In this document: piece by piece, positions 1-5,759 of the stretch
How positions within the stretch are numbered: position 1 is the first letter of the stretch
Layout of the letters: every line of letters starts with the position of its first letter
NCBI GenBank assembly: GCA_030747575.1
Contig: JASLKI010000313.1
Location: forward strand, 1 to 6,831
Direction: 5' to 3'
Source of the DNA: Verrucomicrobiota bacterium
GTDB lineage: Bacteria; Verrucomicrobiota; Verrucomicrobiia; Limisphaerales; UBA1096
DNA: 6,831 nucleotides
Position numbers and translations under genes: made by a program
The notes under the pieces: model-generated
The model's input: the letters and a program-made list of their open reading frames with translations, nothing else
The model's database searches: none
Told to the model about the DNA's origin: nothing

Positions 1-816
1 ACGGGGCAGGTCCATAACGATTTCCCAGACGAAGCCAACGTCGCCGATATCAGCCTACGCCTGGCCAACCGGTTGGAAACCAAGCGGAGACATTTCTGGG
101 CTAGCAACCCTGCCAAGGCGTTGGCGAAGGTGCGCAAATTGATCGGTCTGCCCGAGAACCTCCCGCAGCCCAGGGTGGAGCGTGGTGGCCAAGCCCAAAC
201 CAACTGGGCGCGTATCGACAAATTCACGCTTCAGCGCACCGGCGACATGCCGGTACCGGCCCTGCTCTTTCGGCCGCCCGGTAACACCAGCCACGCACTT
301 GATGTGGTCGTTTATGCCGACGACCGCGGCATGCGGAGCGCCGCCCACGCCAACGGCCCGATCCGGAAATTGGTGAACGAGTCGACAGCGGTGTTTGCCG
401 TGGATCTGCGCGGCCTCGGCGAGACGCGTGACCAGGGTAGCAACGCGAAATACCACAGCCACTCGCACCGGGTCGGCAACGTGGCCACACACATTGGGCA
501 ACCACTGCTTGGCCAACGCGTCCGCGATTTGTTGTCGGTCGTCGACTACCTCAATCAAGTCGGTAGTGAACGTGTTTGCAGTATTCGCATGATCGGCGTC
601 GGTTCCGCCGGGCCGGTGGCACTGCACGCCGCGGCGTTGGATGCGCGGATCAGCAAGGTCGAACTACGCAACCCGGCGCTGAACAGCTGGGTGGACGACG
701 TCGTGGCCCAGCCGCTCCACCGCGAGATGGTCGACCACGTGGTGCCCGGCGCCCTCACCTGGTACGATCTCCCGGACCTCGCCCGCCAACTCGGCGCCCG
801 GCTTAGAACTCGATGA
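1..816 (+). CDS. Alpha/beta hydrolase (acetyl-xylan-esterase/prolyl-oligopeptidase-like), C-terminal part; 5' end outside window, C-terminus apparently truncated
   Basis: The frame is open from base 1 to the TGA at 814-816 (271 codons). The TTG at 73 is probably not the start, because the preceding residues (TGQV...DEANVADISLRLANRL) are protein-like and continue the frame. Numbering from base 1, a hydrolase core follows: a strand and loop ending in DLRGLGETRD (about 135-144), as in acetyl-xylan-esterase-like enzymes, then a nucleophile-elbow-like IGVGSAGPVALHAAALD (about 198-214), a further strand, and VPGALTWYDLPDLA (about 248-261). From family knowledge, this block is normally followed by the strands carrying the catalytic Asp and His. 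Here the protein stops about 10 residues later, so those strands are missing. The elbow has Val two residues before Ser202 instead of the usual small Gly (VGSAG rather than GxSxG). It may be a non-catalytic relative or a decayed gene. It overlaps the convergent metallophosphoesterase by 14 bp. The fold is fairly sure; substrate and activity are unknown. Confidence 0.7.
   Translation, partial: TGQVHNDFPDEANVADISLRLANRLETKRRHFWASNPAKALAKVRKLIGLPENLPQPRVERGGQAQTNWARIDKFTLQRTGDMPVPALLFRPPGNTSHALDVVVYADDRGMRSAAHANGPIRKLVNESTAVFAVDLRGLGETRDQGSNAKYHSHSHRVGNVATHIGQPLLGQRVRDLLSVVDYLNQVGSERVCSIRMIGVGSAGPVALHAAALDARISKVELRNPALNSWVDDVVAQPLHREMVDHVVPGALTWYDLPDLARQLGARLRTR
509..516. repeat. TTGGCCAA palindrome, coding copy in the hydrolase gene
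   Basis: An exact octamer within GCTTGGCCAACGCG. In frame it reads CTT GGC CAA, Leu-Gly-Gln, in a loop between GNVATHIGQP and the RVRDLL helix. It is one of six exact copies in the window. Confidence 0.7.
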
Positions 817-1267
817 ACTTGGGGGTGATTTTGCCGTGGTCGATGGTTAGGCGAACCATGCTTGGCCGATAATCCCCGCGCGGCTGCGTCACCGAGCCGG
901 GATTGAGGAACAGAACACCGCCGAGAGTCTCGCAGAACGGCATGTGCGTGTGTCCAAAGACGACAACGTCCGGCTCGATGCGCTTGAGCCGCTCGCGCAA
1001 CGATGCCTCGAGTCGGTGCGGATCGACGATGTGCTGCACGAAAAACTTTTTACTGCCGAGCGTCGCCACGGCGGACTCGTTGATCGGCATGTCGCCGTCG
1101 GTGTTGCCGAGAACGGCGGTGGTTGGCGCGATGGATTCCATGTCGAGCACGAGCCTGTAAGGGCCAATGTCACCGGCGTGAATGATGGCATCGACGCCGG
1201 CCAGCGACTCGGCGATGTGCGGTGGCCAATCGCTGTGATTGTCGGAAAGGATTCCGATGGTCGTCAT
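803..1267 (-). CDS. YfcE/MJ0936-type metallophosphoesterase
   Basis: A 154-residue protein with the full metal-binding set of the small calcineurin-like phosphodiesterases: D9-x-H11 in LSDNH, D33 in HAGD, N55 in LGNTD, H79 in VQH, and H106-x-H108 in FGHTH, followed by the LNPGS strand (121-125) typical of the YfcE/MJ0936 group. Length matches that family (about 150-180 aa). Such enzymes are cytoplasmic and Mn- or Ni-dependent, and hydrolyse phosphodiesters; the natural substrate is generally unknown and cannot be read here. The ATG at 1267 has a GAGG at 1272-1275, four bases upstream. It overlaps the stop of the DUF6580 gene by 4 bp (ATGA), so the two are probably co-transcribed and translationally coupled. 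Its TAA at 805-803 lies inside the end of the convergent hydrolase frame, with no room for a terminator hairpin between them. Confidence 0.93.
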   Translation of the reverse strand: MTTIGILSDNHSDWPPHIAESLAGVDAIIHAGDIGPYRLVLDMESIAPTTAVLGNTDGDMPINESAVATLGSKKFFVQHIVDPHRLEASLRERLKRIEPDVVVFGHTHMPFCETLGGVLFLNPGSVTQPRGDYRPSMVRLTIDHGKITPKFIEF

Positions 1268-1872
1268 GCTGCCTCGGGGCTGGGTTCGGGTGGGGCTTCG
1301 GTCTCCTCCTCGTCGTCAGTTTCGGGCTCCGGCGCATCGTCGATCGCCTCGCTCCATTTCATTGCCCCGGCGAACAGGCCGGTGAACAGGCCGGTGCCGA
1401 GCAGCGACTTGAGACCAAACAACCACGTCGGCGGAAAACCGGGCAGACCAACGGTCATCGCCTGCACCCAGCCGGCGATCGTCTTGGCATAGGCTGGGTT
1501 GACCATCCACGAGACGGTGTTGCTGACGAGGTAAAACAGCAGCGCACCAATCAGCGTGCCGAGGAACACCCGGCCGTAGCTCCGGCGCCTGGCCAGCCAC
1601 TTGGCCAGAACGACGAACAGCGCGAGGATCATCCAATTCACAACCAACTCCGGCACCATCACCGACATGTTGTAGTGGAAAAGATTTAGCAGGATGTCAG
1701 TGACGATGATGGTGGCCAGCGGCAGCACCCAGCCCATCCAGCCGGGCAGCCAAAATGCCGCACAAAACAGCAGCGCGTGCGCGGCACTGAAGTTTTGCGG
1801 AAGCATGCCGGGCCACCGACTCGCCACGAAGACGAGCATCAACACCAGCGGCATCCATGTTTTGCGCTCCAC
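1264..1872 (-). CDS. DUF6580 family integral membrane protein
   Basis: A 202-residue hydrophobic protein matching the DUF6580 pattern: an N-terminal RWPGMLPQNFSAAHALLF block (19-36), TDILLNLFHYNM after a hydrophobic segment (59-69), the SNTVSWMVNPAYAKTIAGW block (117-135), and a final GLKSLLGTGLFTGLFAGA helix (about 153-170). About five to six membrane segments are visible (roughly 7-17, 30-43, 46-65, 72-92, 101-122, 150-170). The last 25 or so residues are a Pro/Asp/Glu-rich, probably cytoplasmic tail. Family members are called putative transport proteins by general resemblance to membrane substrate-binding components, but no substrate is established. The start used is GTG at 1872. An ATG at 1854 (residue 7) is a plausible alternative that would shorten the first hydrophobic segment. 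It is the first gene of a two-gene operon with the metallophosphoesterase and diverges from sppA. Confidence 0.82.
   Translation of the reverse strand: MERKTWMPLVLMLVFVASRWPGMLPQNFSAAHALLFCAAFWLPGWMGWVLPLATIIVTDILLNLFHYNMSVMVPELVVNWMILALFVVLAKWLARRRSYGRVFLGTLIGALLFYLVSNTVSWMVNPAYAKTIAGWVQAMTVGLPGFPPTWLFGLKSLLGTGLFTGLFAGAMKWSEAIDDAPEPETDDEEETEAPPEPSPEAA
1369..1392 (-). repeat. Two tandem copies of a 12-bp unit in the DUF6580 gene
   Basis: The unit GG(C/T)GAACAGGCC occurs twice head to tail (1369-1380 and 1381-1392) with a single base difference. On the coding strand it gives GLFT-GLFA in the last membrane helix of the DUF6580 protein. It looks like an in-frame micro-duplication that preserves helix periodicity. 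Confidence 0.75.
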
Positions 1873-1885
1873 GCCCCGATGTTAC

Positions 1886-1910
1886 CCAAGCGCTTGACCA
1901 ATCGCAAACC
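1886..1910. repeat. Rearranged palindrome copy in the DUF6580/sppA divergent region
   Basis: CCAAGCG (1886-1892) runs into CGCTTGACCAA (1891-1901), so the two half-sites are joined inside-out and form the perfect palindrome CAAGCGCTTG at 1887-1896. The right flank CGCAAACC (1903-1910) is also found beside the copy at 6370. The divergent gap is 83 bp (1873-1955), so promoters for both sppA and the DUF6580 operon must lie in or near it. Confidence 0.6.
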
Positions 1911-1955
1911 GGCTGCTTGCCCGCACACCTGGCCAAGAGTAGGCTGCCCCGCGAT

Positions 1956-3044
1956 ATGATGGACAATTCACCCCCTGTAATTTCACCCGGGCCAAGTCCG
2001 GCACCGGCCAGGAAAAGCCGGGGCTGGATGTGGTTCTCCCTGTGCTTCTTGGGTTGCCTGCTGCTGAGCGGCTTCCTCCTCATTGTCGTGCTGGCCATCG
2101 GCTCCGCCGGCATGTCGCTTGGCTCCAGCGACTCCAGCTATGTCGAGGAAGCCACCCTTCGAGACAACGACAGCAAAAACAAGATTGCTGTAATCGATCT
2201 CGCCGGCCTGATCGCCAGTTTCAGTGTCGATGCCAGCGGGAATAATATGGTCGAGTCGATCCGGCGGCAGTTCAAATGGGCGCGGGATGATCACAATGTG
2301 AAGGCGGTGCTGTTCCGCATCAACTCCCCCGGCGGCGAGGTGTTGGCGTCGGATCACATTTACGAAATTATCCGCGATTTTCAGGACGAATGCGACAAAC
2401 CGGTGGTCGCCGTGATGGGTGCGCTGGCGGCGTCTGGCGGGTACTACGTCGCTGCGCCGTGCAACTGGATCATCGCGCACGAGTTGACGATCACCGGCAG
2501 CATCGGCGTGATCATGCAGGGCTACAATCTGCGCAACCTGATGGACAAGGTCGGCGTACGGCCGATGGTATTCAAAAGTGGCAAGCACAAGGACATGCTC
2601 AGCTACGACAAGCGCGAGGAGGACATCACGCCGGAGGAACGCAAAATCGTGCAGGATCTGATCGACGAGACATTTGGGCGTTTCAAAAAAATCGTGCGCG
2701 AAGGCCGCGATCTCGAGCGGCGAAACAAACCCGATGATGGCAAAGCACTCGCCGACAACTGGGAGGACTTCGCCGATGGCCGAATCCTCTCCGGCACGCA
2801 GGCGCTTGGCCAAGGTTTCGTGGACAAACTTGGCAACCTCGAGACCGCCACCGAACAGGCACTGTCGCTGGCCGGCATTCCCGATGCAGACCTGATCCAG
2901 TACCGCCAACCGTTGAATCTAGCAAACCTGTTTCAGCTTTTCGGCAAGAGCGAGGCCAAGGAGATAAAAATCGACCTCGGCGTGGACCTCCCCAAGCTCA
3001 AAGCCGGCCGGCTCTACTTCCTCTCACCATTGCTGCTGTATTAA
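1956..3044 (+). CDS. sppA: Signal peptide peptidase SppA, 36K type (peptidase S49)
   Basis: From ATG 1956 the protein is 362 aa. A Pro-rich cytoplasmic N-terminus is followed by one membrane anchor (about 24-49) and then a ClpP/crotonase-like S49 domain. Visible motifs are INSPGGEV (122-129), ALAASGGYYVA (156-166) with nucleophile Ser160, TGSIGVIM (180-187), and SGKHKDM (208-214) with general base Lys212. The Ser-Lys spacing of 52 residues equals that of Bacillus subtilis SppA (Ser147/Lys199), which supports the assignment. The protease degrades leftover signal peptides in or at the membrane; the single-domain form acts as an oligomer. The frame stays open back to 1857, but those residues look unlike the family and would overlap the divergent DUF6580 start, so ATG 1956 (or the adjacent ATG 1959) is preferred. 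No strong Shine-Dalgarno is seen. The C-terminal RLYFLSPLLLY end fits the family. It stands alone between a divergent and a convergent gene and ends before a strong hairpin terminator. Confidence 0.95.
   Translation: MMDNSPPVISPGPSPAPARKSRGWMWFSLCFLGCLLLSGFLLIVVLAIGSAGMSLGSSDSSYVEEATLRDNDSKNKIAVIDLAGLIASFSVDASGNNMVESIRRQFKWARDDHNVKAVLFRINSPGGEVLASDHIYEIIRDFQDECDKPVVAVMGALAASGGYYVAAPCNWIIAHELTITGSIGVIMQGYNLRNLMDKVGVRPMVFKSGKHKDMLSYDKREEDITPEERKIVQDLIDETFGRFKKIVREGRDLERRNKPDDGKALADNWEDFADGRILSGTQALGQGFVDKLGNLETATEQALSLAGIPDADLIQYRQPLNLANLFQLFGKSEAKEIKIDLGVDLPKLKAGRLYFLSPLLLY
2803..2814. repeat. CGCTTGGCCAAG palindrome, coding copy in sppA
   Basis: The core TTGGCCAA is at 2806-2813, with 12 of the 14 consensus bases matched. 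In frame it reads CTT GGC CAA, giving Ala-Leu-Gly-Gln-Gly just before the conserved FVDKLG of SppA, a surface position that varies in the family. Confidence 0.75.
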
Positions 3045-3053
3045 CCGACGGAA

Positions 3054-3067
3054 CGCTTGGCCAAGCG
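3054..3067. repeat. Perfect 14-bp palindrome CGCTTGGCCAAGCG after sppA
   Basis: This is the longest and only perfect copy of the consensus in the window, starting 10 bp after the sppA stop and ending 18 bp before the terminator hairpin. It has no central loop, so it would form a cruciform or a protein/methylase site rather than a good RNA hairpin. Confidence 0.85.
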
Positions 3068-3085
3068 CTACTCCAAAAGTAAGAA

Positions 3086-3107
3086 AAGCCGACCAAGCGG
3101 TCGGCTT
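3086..3107. terminator. Bidirectional Rho-independent-type hairpin between sppA and the sulfatase gene
   Basis: A perfect 9-bp stem AAGCCGACC / GGTCGGCTT closes a tetraloop AAGC. It begins 42 bp after the sppA stop and lies 33 bp beyond the sulfatase stop, between two convergent genes. A-rich sequence on the left (3081-3087) and a T-containing tract on the right let it work for both strands, although the T tract is interrupted. Confidence 0.8.
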
Positions 3108-3139
3108 CTACTGTTTGGGTCAACGGGTTGCTACGAAAT

Positions 3140-4696
3140 CTACTGCCTCCGCCGTTGCCGAGGCCGCGTTGACGCAGGATCCTCGGCGGGCAACCTGTAC
3201 TGACCGCGGAGTCGCTGCAACTCGTTCTCGAGTCGCGTTTGAACCCCGACGTATTCCGCGCGGCCGTGGAGGCTTTGCAACTCGTTCGGGTCGGCGGTGA
3301 GGTCGAACAGCTCCCACTGTTTGTTTTCGTAAAAGTTAATCAGCTTGTAGTTACCATCGGTCACCCCGTAATGGCGGGCCACGCTGTGCGCGCCGGGGAA
3401 CTCATAGTAGTGGTAGTAAAACGCCTTGCGCCAGTTGGCGGGCGTCTCGCCCTTGAGCAGCGGCACGAGGCTGCGACCCTGCATATCGCTTGGGATGTCC
3501 GCACCTGCGATCTCGAGGAACGTCTCGGCGAAGTCGAGATTCGAAACGATGTCGTTGTTGATACTGCCAGCCTCGATCACGCCGGGCCAGCGCACCATGA
3601 ACGGCATCACGAGCGACTCCTCGTACATCCAGCGCTTGTCGTACCAGCCGTGCTCGCCGAGGTACCAGCCCTGATCGGACGAGTAAATGACGATCGTGTT
3701 TTCGGCGAGGCCGGTGTCGTCGAGGTACTTGAGCACGCGGCCGATATTGTCGTCCACCGACTGCACGCAGCGCAAATAATCCTTGATGTAACGCTGATAC
3801 ATCCACTTGACCTTGGCCTTGCCCTGCAGGTTGGCTTTGCGGAACGCTTCGTTCTTCGGGCCGTAAGCGGTGTCCCAGGTTTTTTTCTGCTCCGGCGTCA
3901 GGTTGTTCGGGCCGGCATTGAGCTTGAGATCGTTTTCGGAGAGATGCCGCGCAACGGTCATCGCTTGGCTGCTGGCGGCGGAGGTGCGGCCGGAGTAGTC
4001 GTCCCATAGCGTCTCCGGCTCGGGGATTTCCACGTCGTCGAACGTGTTGAGGTGTGCCGGGCCGGGCTGCCAGTTGCGGTGCGGTGCCTTGTGCTGGAGC
4101 ATCAGCATGAACGGCTTGTCGGTGGCGCGATCATTCTTCAACCACGCAAGCGCCTTGTCGGTGACGATGTCCGTCGTGTAGCCGGTGTTTTTCTCGACGA
4201 CCACTTCGCCCGCGTCGTTGGTCGTACGCATTGGCGGATTGTAATACGGCCCCTGCCCGATCAGGACGTCGAAGTAATCGAAGCCGGTCGGCACGCTCTT
4301 GAGGTGCCATTTGCCGATCATCGCCGTCTCGTAGCCCACCTTGCGCAGCAGCTTGGGAAACGTCTGCTGCGAGCCGTCGAACGGCGTGCGACCGTTCATC
4401 AAAAACCCGTTCAAGTGACTGTACTTGCCGGTGAGGATCACCGCGCGGCTTGGCCCGCAGATCGAGTTGGTGACGTAACACTTGCGAAAACGCATGCCCT
4501 CCTGCGCGATACGATCCATATGCGGCGTCCTGTTGATGCGCGAGCCATACGCGCTGATCGCCCGAGCCGAGTGGTCGTCGGTAAAAATGAAGAGGACATT
4601 CGGTCGCTTGGCTGCCTCGGCCTCCGGCGCGGCCACCAGGCCGCAAACCAAGCCAAGCGCCACCAGCGCCACGGTTTTTTTAATCATGTGTTTCAT
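3140..4696 (-). CDS. Secreted formylglycine-dependent sulfatase (N-acetylglucosamine-6-sulfatase / mucin-desulfating-like)
   Basis: From ATG 4696 the protein is 518 aa. A signal peptide (Lys-rich n-region, hydrophobic core about 8-23, AEA/AA cleavage near 28-29) is followed by an S1 sulfatase. Visible active-site elements are TDDH with D40 and D41, C80-G-P-S-R84 in which Cys80 should become formylglycine, GK91, GKWHL with K129 and H131, H202 in LQHKAPH, SSDQG with D341 and Q342, and K354 in GWYDKRWMYEES. The wording around ILTGKYSHLNGF and YLGEHGWYDKR most resembles GlcNAc-6-sulfatase or mucin-desulfating enzymes, tentatively family S1_11; the substrate is inferred. It would remove sulfate esters from glycans in the periplasm or outside the cell. 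No maturase (FGE or anSME) is in view, so it must be encoded elsewhere. The frame is open back to 5143, but that part overlaps mqnD and lacks homology-like content; the signal peptide fixes the start. The basic tail (PRQRRRQ) is unusual. Confidence 0.93.
   Translation of the reverse strand: MKHMIKKTVALVALGLVCGLVAAPEAEAAKRPNVLFIFTDDHSARAISAYGSRINRTPHMDRIAQEGMRFRKCYVTNSICGPSRAVILTGKYSHLNGFLMNGRTPFDGSQQTFPKLLRKVGYETAMIGKWHLKSVPTGFDYFDVLIGQGPYYNPPMRTTNDAGEVVVEKNTGYTTDIVTDKALAWLKNDRATDKPFMLMLQHKAPHRNWQPGPAHLNTFDDVEIPEPETLWDDYSGRTSAASSQAMTVARHLSENDLKLNAGPNNLTPEQKKTWDTAYGPKNEAFRKANLQGKAKVKWMYQRYIKDYLRCVQSVDDNIGRVLKYLDDTGLAENTIVIYSSDQGWYLGEHGWYDKRWMYEESLVMPFMVRWPGVIEAGSINNDIVSNLDFAETFLEIAGADIPSDMQGRSLVPLLKGETPANWRKAFYYHYYEFPGAHSVARHYGVTDGNYKLINFYENKQWELFDLTADPNELQSLHGRAEYVGVQTRLENELQRLRGQYRLPAEDPASTRPRQRRRQ
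4629..4644 (-). other. Potential mRNA hairpin in the sulfatase signal-peptide coding region
   Basis: GCGGCC and GGCCGC form a perfect 6-bp stem with a 4-base loop, about 53-68 nt downstream of the sulfatase start codon. It codes for part of the hydrophobic end of the signal peptide. A stable stem there could affect early elongation, but the coincidence of Gly/Ala codons is an equally simple explanation. Confidence 0.4.
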
Positions 4697-4770
4697 GGAA
4701 AGATCAATCTCCCAGCCAAGCCCCCAAACCCGGTACTGGTAAAGGCGGCAATATAGCCAGGCCGCACCCT

Positions 4771-4783
4771 CTTGGCCAAGCGC
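4771..4783. repeat. CTTGGCCAAGCGC palindrome between mqnD and the sulfatase gene
   Basis: The core TTGGCCAA is at 4772-4779, in the 92-bp gap, a few bases after the mqnD stop codon (TAG at 4791-4789). The right flank GCAAAT resembles the flank of the copy at 6370. No clear promoter or terminator is visible elsewhere in the gap. Confidence 0.75.
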
Positions 4784-4788
4784 AAATG

Positions 4789-5676
4789 CTACTCCACAAA
4801 CTCCAGCTCCGGCAACTCGGGTACAACACCCATCTCGTGGCCCCGGCGCAAGAAACGGCGGATCGACTCGCGGCCGGGTTCGCCGTAGTCGAGCGTCCAA
4901 TCGTTCACGTACATGCCGACGAACTTGTCCGCCAAGTCGATGCCCATGTCGCGGGCGTATTGCAGCGAGTGCTCCACCGCCTCGGCGCGGTGCTCGAGGC
5001 TGTACCGGATGCTGCGCTCGAGCACGTCGGATATCACCTTGCGCTCCTCCGGCGGGATGCGTTTGTGAATAACATTGCCGCCGAGCGGCAACGGCAGGCC
5101 GTCGTTCTCGCGGCCCCACCACACGCCAAAATCCTCGCAGCAAACGAGCCCCTCGTTCTCAAACGTCAACTGGCCCTCGTGGATGATCAACCCGACATCG
5201 GCGAGTCCTTCGTTGACGGTCTTGAAAATTTCGTCGAACGGCACCACAGTGTAGTCGATCTGCTCTCCTTTTTTGCCGAGCCAAAGTTGCAGCGCGAGAA
5301 ACGCGCTCGTCATCGTGCCCGGCACCGCGATGCGGAGCGAAGCAATTTCCTGTCTCGAGAATTTCTCGCGCGCCACCAGCATCGGCCCGTAGCCGTCGCC
5401 CATGCTCGCGCCGCTCGGCAACAGCGCGTACTCGCCACACACATGCGCGTAGGCGTGGATGCTGATCGCCGAGATGTCGAGCTCTCCCCGGTTCGCCCGC
5501 TCGTTCAGCGTTTGGATGTCCTGCAGGATATGCTCGAAGTCGTAACCGCCGTCATCGATTAGCCCCTTGGCCAGGCCATAAAACATGAACGCGTCGTCCG
5601 GATCGGGCGAGTGTCCCAACGTGAGTTTTCGTTTTTCCACGGGCAGGACGGTAGGCGCGGAGGTGCAATTTGTCAC
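4789..5676 (-). CDS. mqnD: MqnD-like 1,4-dihydroxy-6-naphthoate synthase (MqnA/MqnD family, futalosine menaquinone pathway)
   Basis: A 295-residue protein of the MqnA/MqnD family, which has a periplasmic-binding-protein fold but no signal peptide here. The N-terminal LGHSPDPDDAFMFYGLAKG (20-38) is the family signature. It is followed by LN(58-59)...SAISIHAYAHV (69-79), the SGASMGDGYGP loop (88-98), PGTMTSAFLALQLWLG (119-134) and IIHEGQLTF (164-172). His166 in IHEG is at the position I would match to the catalytic His of characterised MqnD. MqnD cleaves cyclic de-hypoxanthine futalosine to 1,4-dihydroxy-6-naphthoate, which is later prenylated to menaquinone. The pattern fits MqnD better than the chorismate dehydratase MqnA, but this PVC-type subgroup could act elsewhere in the pathway. 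The GTG at 5676 is the first start after an in-frame stop (5701-5703). No Shine-Dalgarno is evident, and a GTG at codon 13 is an alternative. No other mqn gene is nearby. The sulfatase follows after 92 bp on the same strand, with no evident shared role. Confidence 0.8.
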   Translation of the reverse strand: MTNCTSAPTVLPVEKRKLTLGHSPDPDDAFMFYGLAKGLIDDGGYDFEHILQDIQTLNERANRGELDISAISIHAYAHVCGEYALLPSGASMGDGYGPMLVAREKFSRQEIASLRIAVPGTMTSAFLALQLWLGKKGEQIDYTVVPFDEIFKTVNEGLADVGLIIHEGQLTFENEGLVCCEDFGVWWGRENDGLPLPLGGNVIHKRIPPEERKVISDVLERSIRYSLEHRAEAVEHSLQYARDMGIDLADKFVGMYVNDWTLDYGEPGRESIRRFLRRGHEMGVVPELPELEFVE

Positions 5677-5681
5677 GCCAA

Positions 5682-5700
5682 CGCTTGGCCGAGAGCGGCC
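5682..5700. repeat. Degenerate palindrome copy plus small hairpin in the mqnD/TIR divergent region
   Basis: CGCTTGGCC (5682-5690) matches the left part of the consensus, then diverges (GAG instead of AAG). GGCCG and CGGCC (5687-5691 and 5696-5700) form a 5-bp stem around AGAG. It lies just upstream of the mqnD start in the 83-bp divergent gap (5677-5759). I see no convincing promoter boxes there. Confidence 0.55.
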
Positions 5701-5759
5701 CTAAACAATCCTTCCCTGTCAATGATAGTTCAGGTAGAAATCCCTCCGTAAAGCAGCCC

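Noticed and set aside
944..1689. Plus-strand frames of 182 and 155 codons (944-1492 and 1222-1689) across the metallophosphoesterase and DUF6580 genes
   Set aside because: They straddle two supported minus-strand genes and their translations have no coherent motif.
1894..1899. TTGACC as a -35 box for sppA
   Set aside because: No acceptable -10 sequence lies 16-18 bp downstream, and the hexamer is part of the rearranged repeat.
1857..1955. N-terminal extension of SppA by 33 codons
   Set aside because: It overlaps the divergent DUF6580 start, contains palindrome-derived codons and lacks family-like content; ATG 1956 gives the usual short N-terminus and anchor.
1983..2909. 308-codon open frame on the minus strand, opposite sppA
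   Set aside because: It is fully antisense to a clear SppA with intact catalytic motifs. Its translation is His/Arg/Val-rich without recognisable motifs, as expected for a shadow frame in GC-rich DNA.
3239..4756. Two long plus-strand open frames (3239-4009 and 4052-4756) opposite the sulfatase
   Set aside because: Both are antisense to a well-conserved sulfatase and show no domain signature or ribosome binding site; they are codon-bias shadows.
4697..5143. N-terminal extension of the sulfatase frame by 149 codons
   Set aside because: The extension overlaps mqnD on the same strand and is Arg-rich and family-unlike. A textbook signal peptide begins at 4696.
4786..5562. 258-codon plus-strand frame opposite mqnD
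   Set aside because: It is antisense to a recognisable MqnA/MqnD family protein and has low-information composition.
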